A DNA stretch of 17,554 nucleotides from Saprospiraceae bacterium UBA2365 (GTDB lineage Bacteria > Bacteroidota > Bacteroidia > Chitinophagales > Saprospiraceae). The stretch lies in the NCBI GenBank assembly GCA_002344345.1, contig DDTL01000011.1, positions 1 through 17,554 on the forward strand, written 5' to 3'. Below, piece by piece: positions 7,337 to 16,794 of this stretch (positions are counted from its first letter, which is position 1; every line of letters begins with the position of its first letter). A program made the position numbers and the translations under genes. The notes beneath the pieces were generated by a model. It searched no databases, was not told where the DNA came from, and saw nothing but the letters and a program-made list of their open reading frames with translations.

Positions 7337-10300
7337 ATGTCAAGCAATAATAATAAATTCAGGCAGTTTGGACTGACCAATTTTGCAGTGGATAACGGCG
7401 TGAGTATCCTGGTTTTGGTATTCATTATCATACTATACGGGTTACGTTCTTACAACAATGTTCCCAAGGAGTTGTTCCCTGAGGTGGTCATACCCAACGT
7501 TTTTATTAACACAGTGTATCCCGGCAATTCAGCTGCGGACATTGAGAATCTCATAACAAGGCCTATCGAAAGTGAGTTGAGTACGGTTTCAGGCATAAAA
7601 AATGTGACTTCCACTTCCATGCAGGATTTCTCAATTGTGGTAGCTGAGTTTGAAACTTATGTTGAGCCGGAAGAAGCTTTGCGGAAAGTAAAGGACGCCG
7701 TTGATAAATCAAAGAGTGAACTACCGACTGATTTAAAGGAAGATCCTCAGGTTTTTGATATTGCTTTCTCGGAATTACCGATAATGTCGGTAAATATTTC
7801 CGGCGAATACAGCAATGATGAATTAAGGCATTATGCCGAATTACTTCAGGATGAAATTGAAAACTTAAGTGAAATCTCTCAGGTAAATATTAAAGGTGCG
7901 ATGGACAGAGAGGTCAAGATTGATGTTGACATGCACCAAATGGAAGCTCTTGAGGTTTCATTTAATGATATAGAAAATGCCATTTTTGCTGAAAATCTAA
8001 CGGTTTCGAGCGGTGAAATCGTAACCAATGGCGTCAGAAGATCACTTCGGGTAGTTGGTGAGATTCAAAATATTGAAGAGATAGAGAAGGTGATCGTAAA
8101 GAGCGAGCAACAGAAGCCTGTCTTTGTCAGGGACATAGCCAAAGTGAGTTTCGGTTTCGCTGATCAGACATCCATTGCCAGATCGGACGGGTTCCCGGTG
8201 ATCGCACTGGATGTAGTCAAACGAAAAGGTACCAACCTTATCTCAACTTCTGAGAAAGTCAAAGAGGTCGTTGAGAAAGTCAAAACCGAGTTTTTACCTT
8301 CCAAGCTGAAAGTCAGTTTCTTCAACGACCAGTCTTTAGAGACGATCAACCTGGTTAATAACCTGGAAAACAGTATCATCAGTGGTATGATCCTGGTCAC
8401 ATTGATTTTGTTGTTTTTCCTTGGGATGCGAAATGCTGTTTTTGTAGGCATAGCCATTCCATTGTCTATGCTGATGGGCATGGCAGCACTGAGTTTGATG
8501 GGCATATCGCTCAACATGGTATCACTGTTCGGATTGATCCTCGCACTTGGAATGTTGGTAGACAATGGTATTGTGATCGTTGAGAATATATACCGCTTCT
8601 TGCAGAACAAATTCTCGAAAAAAGAATCGGCAAAATATGGAGCCGGCGAGGTAGCTGTTCCGATCATCACTTCTACACTTACTACGCTGGTTGCATTCCT
8701 GCCTCTGGCATTCTGGCCGGGATTGATGGGAACTTTTATGAAATATCTGCCTATTTCACTGATCGCTGTGATGTTATCTTCCTTATTGGTCGCTTTGGTT
8801 ATCAACCCTGTTTTTGCAAGTTATTTTATAAAAGAGGAGGAAATTGCTCAAGAAAACAGTGCTTCTGCCAGGAAAAAAAAGAACTTTTTTGTTTTCATCG
8901 GTGCTGTTTTGGTTTTTGCCCTCATCATGCATTTTGGTGGTGAATCTCTGGAATGGCTGCGAAACAGTTTATTGATCGTAGCTTTTGTGAGTATCTTCAA
9001 TAAATATGCGCTAAATCCTATGGTACTGTTATTCCAAAAGCATTTATTGCCATGGATCAACCGCATTTATGAAAAATCTCTTAAATATTCTATCAAAGGG
9101 AAAATGCCCAGATGGGTATTTCTTTGGACAGTTGTACTGTTTATATTGTCATTTGCTCTTTTGGGGATCAGAATCCCAAAAATAGAGTTCTTCCCGATGT
9201 CTGATCCTATGTATGTGAATGCTTTTATTGAATTGCCTATCGGAACAGATATTAAAACAACTGATCAGACCGTAAAGCAAATCGAGGAAAAAATCTCAAC
9301 TGCGATCAAAGGCGATATGGATATTGTCGAAGCTGTATTGACTCAGATCGGAGAAGGAACTGCAGATCCGAATGGTCCGCCAGATCCGGGTGCTTCTCCG
9401 CATAAAGCAAGGGTGACAGTGAGTTTCATACCCGAAGAACAAAGAAATGGAAAATCCTCTACGGATGTGCTTAATAAAATGAGAGATGCTGTCAAAGATA
9501 TGGTGGATGCCAAAATAGTTGTGGCACCAAATGAAAATGGACCACCCACCGGAAAAGCCATCAATATTGAAGTGGAAGGTGATGATATAGACCAACTGGC
9601 CATACTCTCTCAGGATATTATCAATTTCCTGAATAAAGCAGCTGTTCCCGGTGTGGAAGAATTACAATCAGATATGCAGATTGGAAAACCTGAATATATC
9701 ATACAGGTTGATCGTGAAGCAGCCAACAGATACGGTGTATCCACCTGGAATGTGGCAGATGTGATCAGAACCGCTATTTACGGTCGGGAGATCAGTAAAT
9801 ATAAAGTAGGAGAAGATGAATATCCGATGATGTTGAGAGTTTCTGAAGAATACAGGAACAAAGTGGAAGCCGTATTGGGTCAAAAGGTGACATTCAGATC
9901 TATGTCCACCGGTCAGATATCTCAGGTTCCTCTTGCTTCTCTGGTTACAAAAACCTATACGACCAGCTATAATGCAGTCAAACGCAAAAATCAAAAACGG
10001 GTCATTACTGTTTTCTCCAATGTTTTAGGTGGCTATAACGCAAATGAGGTCATTGTCCAACTAAAGGATCAACTGAAACAGTTTCCTATGCCAAACAACT
10101 TTAAATACAAATTTACAGGAGAACAGCAGGAACAGGCGGAAGCAATGGCTTTCCTGGGAAATGCCTTTTTGCTGGCTATGTTGGGCATCTTTTTTATATT
10201 GGTTCTCCAGTTCAATTCAATTGTGGCGCCTTTTATCATCATCTCTTCAGTTGTCTTCAGTACCATCGGAGTCTTTCTGGGCTATTTCACCACGGGTGCG

Positions 10301-10759
10301 GATATCAGCCTGGTTATGACAGGTGTAGGAGTCATTTCGCTCGCAGGTATTGTGGTAAATAATGCCATTGTCCTGGTGGATTATACCAACCTTGTGGTGG
10401 CTCGCAAGAAATCAGAACTCGGGATAGAAGACGCAGGTAAGATTCCTCCGGATGTAATCCGGGATGCTTTGTTAGAAGCAGGTAGCACACGTTTAAGACC
10501 TGTACTCTTGACTGCAATAACTACGGTCCTTGGACTGATTCCTTTAGCTTTGGGATTCAATTTCAATTTCTTTACATTGGTTTCAGACCTGGATCCTCAA
10601 TTATATTTTGGAGGGCAAAATGCATCATTCTGGGGACCAATGGCATGGACTGTGATCTATGGATTGGTATTTTCAACTCTTTTGACATTGATCATCGTTC
10701 CGGCAATGTATTATCTGGCATTCAGGATCAAATATAAAGTAGTGGACAGGTTCAGATAG
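7337..10759 (+). CDS. RND-superfamily efflux pump permease (AcrB-like)
   Basis: This inner-membrane pump of 1140 residues exports substrates through the adaptor and channel encoded upstream, driven by ion flow. The duplicated layout is visible: helix 1 at 21-38, first periplasmic loop to about 340, helices 2-6 at about 345-498, helix 7 at 593-611, second periplasmic loop to about 935, and helices 8-12 at about 938-1130. The opening FPEVVIPNVFINTVYPGNSA (47-66) and KYGVGxD-type porter segments are typical. In helix 4 the usual DD pair is LVDNGIVIVEN, so only D409 of the AcrB D407/D408 pair is kept, with N410 beside it. Helix 10 reads GIVVNNAIVLVDY, with asparagine where AcrB has the relay lysine. 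Two extra hydrophobic stretches (about 517-533 and 543-560) lie between helices 6 and 7. Such substitutions occur outside the HAE1 drug pumps, so the substrate class is open. The gene ends the operon, ahead of a strong terminator. Confidence 0.96.
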   Translation: MSSNNNKFRQFGLTNFAVDNGVSILVLVFIIILYGLRSYNNVPKELFPEVVIPNVFINTVYPGNSAADIENLITRPIESELSTVSGIKNVTSTSMQDFSIVVAEFETYVEPEEALRKVKDAVDKSKSELPTDLKEDPQVFDIAFSELPIMSVNISGEYSNDELRHYAELLQDEIENLSEISQVNIKGAMDREVKIDVDMHQMEALEVSFNDIENAIFAENLTVSSGEIVTNGVRRSLRVVGEIQNIEEIEKVIVKSEQQKPVFVRDIAKVSFGFADQTSIARSDGFPVIALDVVKRKGTNLISTSEKVKEVVEKVKTEFLPSKLKVSFFNDQSLETINLVNNLENSIISGMILVTLILLFFLGMRNAVFVGIAIPLSMLMGMAALSLMGISLNMVSLFGLILALGMLVDNGIVIVENIYRFLQNKFSKKESAKYGAGEVAVPIITSTLTTLVAFLPLAFWPGLMGTFMKYLPISLIAVMLSSLLVALVINPVFASYFIKEEEIAQENSASARKKKNFFVFIGAVLVFALIMHFGGESLEWLRNSLLIVAFVSIFNKYALNPMVLLFQKHLLPWINRIYEKSLKYSIKGKMPRWVFLWTVVLFILSFALLGIRIPKIEFFPMSDPMYVNAFIELPIGTDIKTTDQTVKQIEEKISTAIKGDMDIVEAVLTQIGEGTADPNGPPDPGASPHKARVTVSFIPEEQRNGKSSTDVLNKMRDAVKDMVDAKIVVAPNENGPPTGKAINIEVEGDDIDQLAILSQDIINFLNKAAVPGVEELQSDMQIGKPEYIIQVDREAANRYGVSTWNVADVIRTAIYGREISKYKVGEDEYPMMLRVSEEYRNKVEAVLGQKVTFRSMSTGQISQVPLASLVTKTYTTSYNAVKRKNQKRVITVFSNVLGGYNANEVIVQLKDQLKQFPMPNNFKYKFTGEQQEQAEAMAFLGNAFLLAMLGIFFILVLQFNSIVAPFIIISSVVFSTIGVFLGYFTTGADISLVMTGVGVISLAGIVVNNAIVLVDYTNLVVARKKSELGIEDAGKIPPDVIRDALLEAGSTRLRPVLLTAITTVLGLIPLALGFNFNFFTLVSDLDPQLYFGGQNASFWGPMAWTVIYGLVFSTLLTLIIVPAMYYLAFRIKYKVVDRFR

Positions 10760-10783
10760 TTCTCTTAGCTTATGTACTATCGC

Positions 10784-10822
10784 AAAAACCCCTTACCATG
10801 TATTTTGGTAAGGGGTTTTATT
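10784..10822. terminator. Bidirectional intrinsic terminator between convergent genes
   Basis: A 14-bp perfect stem, AAAACCCCTTACCA (10785-10798) with TGGTAAGGGGTTTT (10806-10819), closes a seven-base loop. T-rich sequence follows on the plus strand, and an A5 run precedes it, giving T5 after the hairpin on the minus strand. It ends the efflux operon 25 bases after the pump stop. It can also stop minus-strand transcripts of the protease gene, whose stop codon lies about 175 bases away. Confidence 0.88.
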
Positions 10823-10997
10823 ATAATTTGAAAATTTCTTTGCTTAATTGTTTTTGAAATATTGTAATTGAGCTCAGTAATTAAAATTTAGGAAGCTACA
10901 GCTAATCCAAGTCCCCTGTGATCTAAAAACTAATCAATTATACAATTTGGTGTCATCTTTGCTTCCAATGATCTACAGCATTAAACCTTTTATTTCT

Positions 10998-13900
10998 TTA
11001 TTCATGCAATACTTCACAATTTCCTCTGACTTCAAGACTGGATGCGCTTGTATTAAAAATAGCTTCATGGGTATTTCCCGCTGAATGATGTAGGATCACA
11101 TCCTGCAAAATCAGTTTGCCGTTATTTTCGATCATGCTGTCATTATTATTTAATCGGTGTAAATGCAATCCTTTTATTAAGAGTCCGGCTCCGGATGAGG
11201 GAGCAGAATTGACGATCAAAGCATCATTGGAATTACTGTATAGATGAATATTTTTAGAAAGATCTCCTTCAATAACCAATTGTTTGTCCAGGATCAGGTT
11301 TTGGTCTCCAAGATCAATTATTTCATTTTCCAAAGCCGAATTAAAACGGATGGTGTCCCCTGTTGAAGCACATTGTAATGCAGAATAAATGGAACCTGCA
11401 CCATTTTGATATGAATTATCCACTGTCAACCGACAGAAATTGGTGACACAGGTTTTGATCTCCCATTTTTGCAGGGAACCGCCATCCTGATTTGCCAAAT
11501 CCTGAACTCGCATTCTCCATTGACCTTTGATCTGACGGGTATTGAACGTGTTCAGGGTATTTGATGGACGGTAGGTACCACCATCTGTTGGAGGGCAAGG
11601 CCATGAACCTGCGGGAGCACTTTGATCAAAGTTGATATCAAAATTATCATAGTTGCCACAGGGCGTATTCCAAATCCTTACATTTGTTGCATTGGGCGAA
11701 TATAATGTAAACCTCAGATCGCTTACATACGTATGCAATCCTTCCAGATTCAGCACATCCAGATCCGTGATCACTCCTCTGTCCAATACTGTGTGATACG
11801 AACTCACATCCTGTGTACCGGATGCTGAAATCGTTTTTGGTACATCCAGACTTTTATATACAAAACAAGCCTGGGTTTCAAAACTATTGATTTCAGACCA
11901 CGATCCAATACTGCATACATTAACAGGTCTGACCTTCCAGAAAAACTCTGAAGCACCTTCCAATGCATCAACAATTTGAAAGGTTGATGTTTCCGGCGTT
12001 GTCTCCAAAATGAGTGTATTAAAATCTTCATCCCTCGAAACAACCAGTTCATAACCGGTTGCAGCAGCGACAGGTGCCCATTCCAACAAAGGAAAAATAG
12101 AAATACCTGTCTGTTGATCAGCAGGGTAAACCAGAGTGGTTTGTGTGGTACTGCCCAATACTTCCAGACTAACATCGGCAATTCTGACAATAGATCCTGA
12201 TATTGCTTTTATCGAAACTGTATATGAACCTTCAGCTGCTCCGGCATGTGTCAGACTAAGTACGGAATTTTGGCCCTGGTTAACAGGATTGTTACTAAAA
12301 CTGTAATTTATTCCTGCAGGTATGCTGGTGACACTTAAATTTATTGGATTTGCAAAACCCAGAATTCTTTCAATATTAATATTAACATTTCCTGATCCAC
12401 CCGAACAAATTCCGACAGATGTTGGATCAACCGTCATAAAAAATGTAGGAACGCCTGAAAGTATGGTAATATTTGCATTATTGATGCCAAAAAATACATT
12501 TCCTATTGCTTTTACCATGATCCTTGCTGTCGAACTGAGGCCTTCAGGTACGACGATCGATTCCGAACCATCATTTGCAGTTGAGGCTGATAATGTCACA
12601 GGGTAAGTATATCCACCATCATAAGATAACAGGATACTGACCTGACTGCAGCTGATCGGACTTGCAGTTGTTCCCCCAACATTCCAGGTTATGGTTTGAT
12701 TTTGCCCTTCATACCAGGTGGCCGCTGTATTTTGGGAGGTTACTGTAAAAGCGCCAGATGCAACTGTCGTGACAGTCAGGTTGATCTCTGAATTACATCC
12801 TGCCACACCGGTATAATCTCTGGCCACACCGCGGAAACTCATAGTACGGGCTACAGAGGGCAATACCTGCCAGGTATCAGTAGTGTTGTTGATCACATTA
12901 GTCAGTGGCGGGAAATAACGTGAGGGAGAGGTGGTAGCAAAAACACTTCTGAAAGCTGGTCCGCTTGTGTTGGTTGAGGCAGGTGGCATGGTCTGCGAAA
13001 CGCTGTAATAATCCATTTGATCCCATGCATAAGTCATCGGGTTCCCATTTGGATCGGTCGCAGCTAATGTTAAAACAAAAGGTGTAGAAGCCGGAATGGT
13101 ATAATTCGGCTGGGAAGTCACTACCGGAGCCGAATTGGAAAATGAACTCACGATCAATGCGCAGCTGTTGCCTGTCCCACTCAGATATGTTTTTATCTCC
13201 TGCATGCTGATTGCATGAAAATACGCATCACTGTTATTCTGAACATCCGGTGCGCAAATTCCGGCATAACCCATTATGGAAGAAGCGCTTCCAGGCTCCA
13301 TTGCAGTGGTGTTATTTCTGTTGCAACTATTAAATTGAGTATGATTGGCATTGAATTGATGCCCCATTTCATGTGTTACATAATCAATGGTAAATGCATC
13401 ACCCACAGGATTTGGCCTTCCTGTATAACCTCTGGCTTTATTACTGGAAGAACAGACAACACCCAACCCGGCAATTCCACCGTCTCCTGTACCAAAAACA
13501 TGTCCGATGTCATAATTGGCTGAACCAATAACGTTTGTGCAATTAGTCTGGTTGGCTGTCAAATCGCTGGAACTTCCATCATTTGTATATCCATCTGTTA
13601 CACTATCATAATAAAAAACCAGATCAGTATTTGCAATCAGGATCATCCTGACTGCAACTTCAGGTTCATATACTTCATTTACCCGGTTGATTACGGTTAC
13701 AACAGCGGAAAGGACAAGATTGGATTGGGCGGAACTGGTAGCACCGTGAAAATTGCTATATTCGCCAGTCGTTGCTTGCGCCAACCGATAACTCCTGAGC
13801 TGGCAATCACCAACCCTCAGATTATGATTTTGTTCATCCAATATTTCATGATCATGATCGCTTTCCACGTTGCATCCCCAATGTTCTCCGGAATAGCTTT

Positions 13901-14384
13901 GTTTGTAATAAGAAATCCTGGTATTCTTATCATTTCGCTGATAATGGTCAATAAATATTTTATCTTCTCCCGGGGCTGTTATGACTGCACGGAATCCCTC
14001 AATGGTATAGTCGATTCGGATCCTTTTCATCGGATTGACCAAAGAAACTCCGTAAAATGTTCGGATCTCCGGGTATTTGGCTGCCAATCCAGGCTCCATC
14101 ATATCATATTGTACAACCTGAAAACGTTCGGTGGTTCCCTCCGGCAAGCCTGCCATGATCACACAATCAGACTCATGTACACCCAGATCACGCTCATGAG
14201 GCGCTCTCCATAACAGCGCTTGCATGATTGTGTCATCCATAGAGAATAATGCAAATTCCTTAGGGCTGATGTCTATCCTTCCCTTATTTTCAATTTCAGA
14301 TTCACTGGTGATCTGCCAGGTTTGGGCAAAACTTTGTATGGTTATCAAAATAAAAACTACGAAAAAAAATAATTTGTTATACAT
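10998..14384 (-). CDS. Secreted reprolysin-like zinc metalloprotease with P domain
   Basis: A secreted multidomain protease of 1128 residues from ATG 14384. It starts with a signal peptide (MYNKLFFFVVFILITIQS, then FAQ). A propeptide-like region of about 180 residues precedes a metzincin catalytic domain. The zinc motif HEMGHQFNANH lies at 338-348, with H338, H342 and H348 as ligands and E339 as the base, and a Met-turn follows in SIMGY at 369-373. Next come Ig-like/beta-sandwich modules (about 420-750) and a fibronectin III-like module (about 755-838) with LLEWAPVAAATGYEL. A proprotein-convertase P domain (about 850-978) has SDLRFTLYSPN and GQWRMRVQDLANQDGG. The last 140 residues are repetitive beta structure resembling a parallel beta-helix. 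The protein ends GNCEVLHE with no recognisable type IX sorting domain. The frame extends upstream to 14414, but that start would fall on the promoter box. It probably degrades extracellular protein; the substrate is unknown. Confidence 0.92.
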   Translation of the reverse strand: MYNKLFFFVVFILITIQSFAQTWQITSESEIENKGRIDISPKEFALFSMDDTIMQALLWRAPHERDLGVHESDCVIMAGLPEGTTERFQVVQYDMMEPGLAAKYPEIRTFYGVSLVNPMKRIRIDYTIEGFRAVITAPGEDKIFIDHYQRNDKNTRISYYKQSYSGEHWGCNVESDHDHEILDEQNHNLRVGDCQLRSYRLAQATTGEYSNFHGATSSAQSNLVLSAVVTVINRVNEVYEPEVAVRMILIANTDLVFYYDSVTDGYTNDGSSSDLTANQTNCTNVIGSANYDIGHVFGTGDGGIAGLGVVCSSSNKARGYTGRPNPVGDAFTIDYVTHEMGHQFNANHTQFNSCNRNNTTAMEPGSASSIMGYAGICAPDVQNNSDAYFHAISMQEIKTYLSGTGNSCALIVSSFSNSAPVVTSQPNYTIPASTPFVLTLAATDPNGNPMTYAWDQMDYYSVSQTMPPASTNTSGPAFRSVFATTSPSRYFPPLTNVINNTTDTWQVLPSVARTMSFRGVARDYTGVAGCNSEINLTVTTVASGAFTVTSQNTAATWYEGQNQTITWNVGGTTASPISCSQVSILLSYDGGYTYPVTLSASTANDGSESIVVPEGLSSTARIMVKAIGNVFFGINNANITILSGVPTFFMTVDPTSVGICSGGSGNVNINIERILGFANPINLSVTSIPAGINYSFSNNPVNQGQNSVLSLTHAGAAEGSYTVSIKAISGSIVRIADVSLEVLGSTTQTTLVYPADQQTGISIFPLLEWAPVAAATGYELVVSRDEDFNTLILETTPETSTFQIVDALEGASEFFWKVRPVNVCSIGSWSEINSFETQACFVYKSLDVPKTISASGTQDVSSYHTVLDRGVITDLDVLNLEGLHTYVSDLRFTLYSPNATNVRIWNTPCGNYDNFDINFDQSAPAGSWPCPPTDGGTYRPSNTLNTFNTRQIKGQWRMRVQDLANQDGGSLQKWEIKTCVTNFCRLTVDNSYQNGAGSIYSALQCASTGDTIRFNSALENEIIDLGDQNLILDKQLVIEGDLSKNIHLYSNSNDALIVNSAPSSGAGLLIKGLHLHRLNNNDSMIENNGKLILQDVILHHSAGNTHEAIFNTSASSLEVRGNCEVLHE

Positions 14385-14411
14385 GCTACAGAATATGAAA
14401 TTAATTGGGGT

Positions 14412-14442
14412 CAAATGTAATATTTTTTTATTTTTTCAGAAA
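14412..14442 (-). promoter_or_regulatory. Promoter of the metalloprotease gene
   Basis: Read on the minus strand, TACATTTG (14419-14412) matches the Bacteroidota -7 box at all fixed positions, and TTTC (14442-14439) stands 19 bases upstream, one base off TTTG. The transcription start would be near 14406, giving a leader of about 22 bases to ATG 14384. This supports that start over the longer frame beginning at 14414. Confidence 0.6.
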
Positions 14443-14444
14443 TC

Positions 14445-14853
14445 AGCATCTTAAATATCTAATTCCTGAAGTTTTACCTGATCTGGTTGGAAAGTTCAAA
14501 TATAGTTTGCGTAAAACGCTGAGTATTTCGATTTACTCCTTATTAAATAGGTCATCACCCATTTAAACTTTGCGATTTCAATTACTTCGCAAGTCCGGTT
14601 TAATAATATTTCTTTTTAATGTGAATAAGTGCCAGGTTCTTTTACAGACAGTATATGTCACGAAAATGAGATATCCAATTTCGACACAGCATAAATCTAA
14701 TAAAAACCTCTATTTTAGTGTCTCCAAAATTGAATTTGTTTATTTTTTGGCACCACTTTAACGCAATTTGAATGTAGAAAGATATAAATCCTTGGGCGAT
14801 TCATTTTGGAAAAAAACCCGATATACCTGACTGATTAAACAATTTGTTCAGTT
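14445..14853. other. Gene-free spacer between protease and GCS2-CBS genes
   Basis: About 400 AT-rich bases with no convincing gene. A 63-codon frame on the plus strand at 14570-14761 has no start signals or recognisable content and reads like chance. On the minus strand TATATTTG (14504-14497) is a perfect TAnnTTTG box without a matching upstream element; it might be a second, distal promoter for the protease. I found no strong terminator hairpin after the GCS2-CBS stop codon at 14854. No repeats or RNA structures stand out. Confidence 0.5.
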
Positions 14854-16785
14854 TTATTGCTTCTGAGTCTCCTGCCTTTTGATCAGGCGGTAGGAAATAT
14901 GCAAAAATTCTTTTTCTGTGATCACTCCTCTCAGATCGCCATCTTTAACAACAGGGAGGCACGACAAATTTTCGGCCTGCATCAATTGGATGGCTTCCAG
15001 GATACTTTTATCTGGTGTGATAGTGGGTGTTTGTTTTCTCATCAGATCACTGACTGTCAACTGTCTGATCTCTCCTGAATGGATATGCCTGGTCAAAAAC
15101 CTAAGGATTGAACCCATAGTTACCAAACCTGTAAATTTCCCCTGAGCATCTTCCACCAACAGGAAGTTCAGTTTTCTCCATTCCATTATTTTGACCACAA
15201 ATTCGATGATATCATCCTTTTGCACGGTGAAAAGATCTGTTTGCATAAATTCGCTGACCTTCATTTTAGACGGTATATAAATATCCAGATCACTCAATTC
15301 GGGCAGTTGCCATTGGTGAACAGGGATATCATTTTTTTGATTTTTTAACATTGCAGAGGCTACAACTGTCAAAGCCTCATCTGCATTCGTTTCTTCAAGA
15401 AGTCTGGTATAAGCTCTCAATTGCCAGCGTGCACCATTGGTATGAGTATTTGCTCTCCCTTCGATGACAGCCATGAATCGTTCGATATCAGTCGGGTCAA
15501 CCTGTTTAAGTTCGAGTCCTTTTCTGGCTAAAGGCAACAGAAAATCCTTGACCAGGTCCACTGCATTGATTTTCTGATCTTTAAACCAGGTAAACTTAGA
15601 ATCTATTCCATACTTGGCAGCTTTATTAAAATTATCTCTGGCATCCGCAAAAGACATCAATTCGCGAACGTCCTCATAATTGGCAGCCATTCCTTCCATA
15701 GCTCCCAGCCAAAACGCTGCGTTGGCTATTTCATCAATTAAGGTTGGTCCTGCCGGCAAAACCCGGTTTTCAATTCTAAGATGCGGCTTACCAGACCGAC
15801 TGATCCCGTAGCAAGGTCTGTTCCAGCGATAGACTGTCGAATTGTGGACCTGAAGCGCTTTAAGTCGGGGTACTTTACCAGCTTTTACCATTTCAAGGGA
15901 GTTTTCCTGAATATCAGCACTCAGTAACACTCTGTATCGGGAAATATCCTCTTTAAAAATATTGAGAATAGAATCATCAAGCCAATCATTACCAAAACTC
16001 ACTCTTGGACTTCTTTTGCGCATATCATCGTGGGATGATCTGGTATCCAAAGCCTGTTGGAACAAGGCGATCCTCGTTTCATGCCACAATCTTTTACCAA
16101 AAACAAGGGGCGAGTTGGCAGTGATGGCGATGACAGGACCTGCGAGCACCTGAGCGATGTTATACATTTTAACAAAATCATGTTGGGTGACCTGAAGATG
16201 AACCTGAAAACTTGTGTTGCACGCTTCTATAAGTGGAGAATCGTGTTGTACGATCATTTCATCGATTCCCCGGATTTTAAGTTCAAAAGGTTTCCCAAAA
16301 AGCTGACTGCTAAGGGCTTCCATCAATGCACGGTATCGTTCTTTGGGTGTGATATTCTTCATTCTCAGGTCGAATTTTCTGAGAGTTGGTAATATACCTG
16401 TCAATATATAGCTTGAATTCTTTTCGTCCAGTTTTTCCTGAATGGATCCAAGATAGTTTTTTATCTCCTTTTCCATATCTGAAAAGCAAGAACCTGAAAA
16501 TTTTTGGGGAGAGACATTGGTTTCGAGGTTAAATTGGGCAAGTTCTGTATCCAGCCATTCAGGAGATCCAAGATTGTCGATGATTTCCATAGCAATTTTA
16601 GCTGCTTTGTAGTGGTCGTTGTCCACAAGTACAATTTCCTGCTCGGCGCCAATGGATAAATTATCATCTTCAAACCAATTTTGTTCAAGCATTATTTTCA
16701 ATGCTTCAACATCATTCAAAAGAGCTTTGACAAAATCATCCATTTTCTGCCCTCGTTGGATGAGTGACACATTTTGATCTCCCAT
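14854..16785 (-). CDS. GCS2-family carboxylate-amine ligase fused to tandem CBS domains
   Basis: A cytoplasmic protein of 643 residues with two parts. Residues about 40-470 belong to glutamate-cysteine ligase family 2, the ATP-grasp-like group that includes YbdK. It has GAEQEIVLV at 46-54 with the acidic E48/E50 pair, ETNVSP at 88-93, GILPT at 130-134, NTSFQVHLQV at 190-199, and the nucleotide-site segment PHLRIENRVLPAGPT at 334-348. Residues about 505-637 form a CBS pair: first CBS with MQTDLFTVQKDDIIEFV and GLVTMGSILRFL, second with LMRKQTPTITPDKSILEAI and GVITEKEFL. CBS pairs usually bind adenine nucleotides, so the ligase activity may respond to energy state or adenosyl ligands. The amine substrate is unknown, and true gamma-glutamylcysteine synthesis is possible but not shown. 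There is no signal peptide or membrane helix. An alternative start at M15 (16743) is possible, but the promoter box just upstream favours 16785. The gene appears monocistronic and divergent from the zinc-ribbon gene. Confidence 0.92.
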   Translation of the reverse strand: MGDQNVSLIQRGQKMDDFVKALLNDVEALKIMLEQNWFEDDNLSIGAEQEIVLVDNDHYKAAKIAMEIIDNLGSPEWLDTELAQFNLETNVSPQKFSGSCFSDMEKEIKNYLGSIQEKLDEKNSSYILTGILPTLRKFDLRMKNITPKERYRALMEALSSQLFGKPFELKIRGIDEMIVQHDSPLIEACNTSFQVHLQVTQHDFVKMYNIAQVLAGPVIAITANSPLVFGKRLWHETRIALFQQALDTRSSHDDMRKRSPRVSFGNDWLDDSILNIFKEDISRYRVLLSADIQENSLEMVKAGKVPRLKALQVHNSTVYRWNRPCYGISRSGKPHLRIENRVLPAGPTLIDEIANAAFWLGAMEGMAANYEDVRELMSFADARDNFNKAAKYGIDSKFTWFKDQKINAVDLVKDFLLPLARKGLELKQVDPTDIERFMAVIEGRANTHTNGARWQLRAYTRLLEETNADEALTVVASAMLKNQKNDIPVHQWQLPELSDLDIYIPSKMKVSEFMQTDLFTVQKDDIIEFVVKIMEWRKLNFLLVEDAQGKFTGLVTMGSILRFLTRHIHSGEIRQLTVSDLMRKQTPTITPDKSILEAIQLMQAENLSCLPVVKDGDLRGVITEKEFLHISYRLIKRQETQKQ

Positions 16786-16794
16786 AAAATAATC

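Noticed and set aside
8164..8805. A 213-codon open frame on the minus strand inside the pump gene
   Set aside because: It is antisense to strongly conserved RND sequence, has low-complexity serine, isoleucine and threonine content typical of antisense frames, and no start signals.
10954..10961. CATCTTTG, resembling a plus-strand -7 box beyond the efflux operon
   Set aside because: It has one mismatch, no -33 partner and no plus-strand gene downstream; it lies between convergent genes.
14385..14414. Ten-residue N-terminal extension of the metalloprotease
   Set aside because: It would place the start codon on the TACATTTG promoter box and ahead of a clean signal peptide beginning at MYNKLF.
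14570..14761. A 63-codon plus-strand frame in the spacer
   Set aside because: There is no promoter or ribosome site, no recognisable content, and its length is expected by chance in AT-rich DNA.
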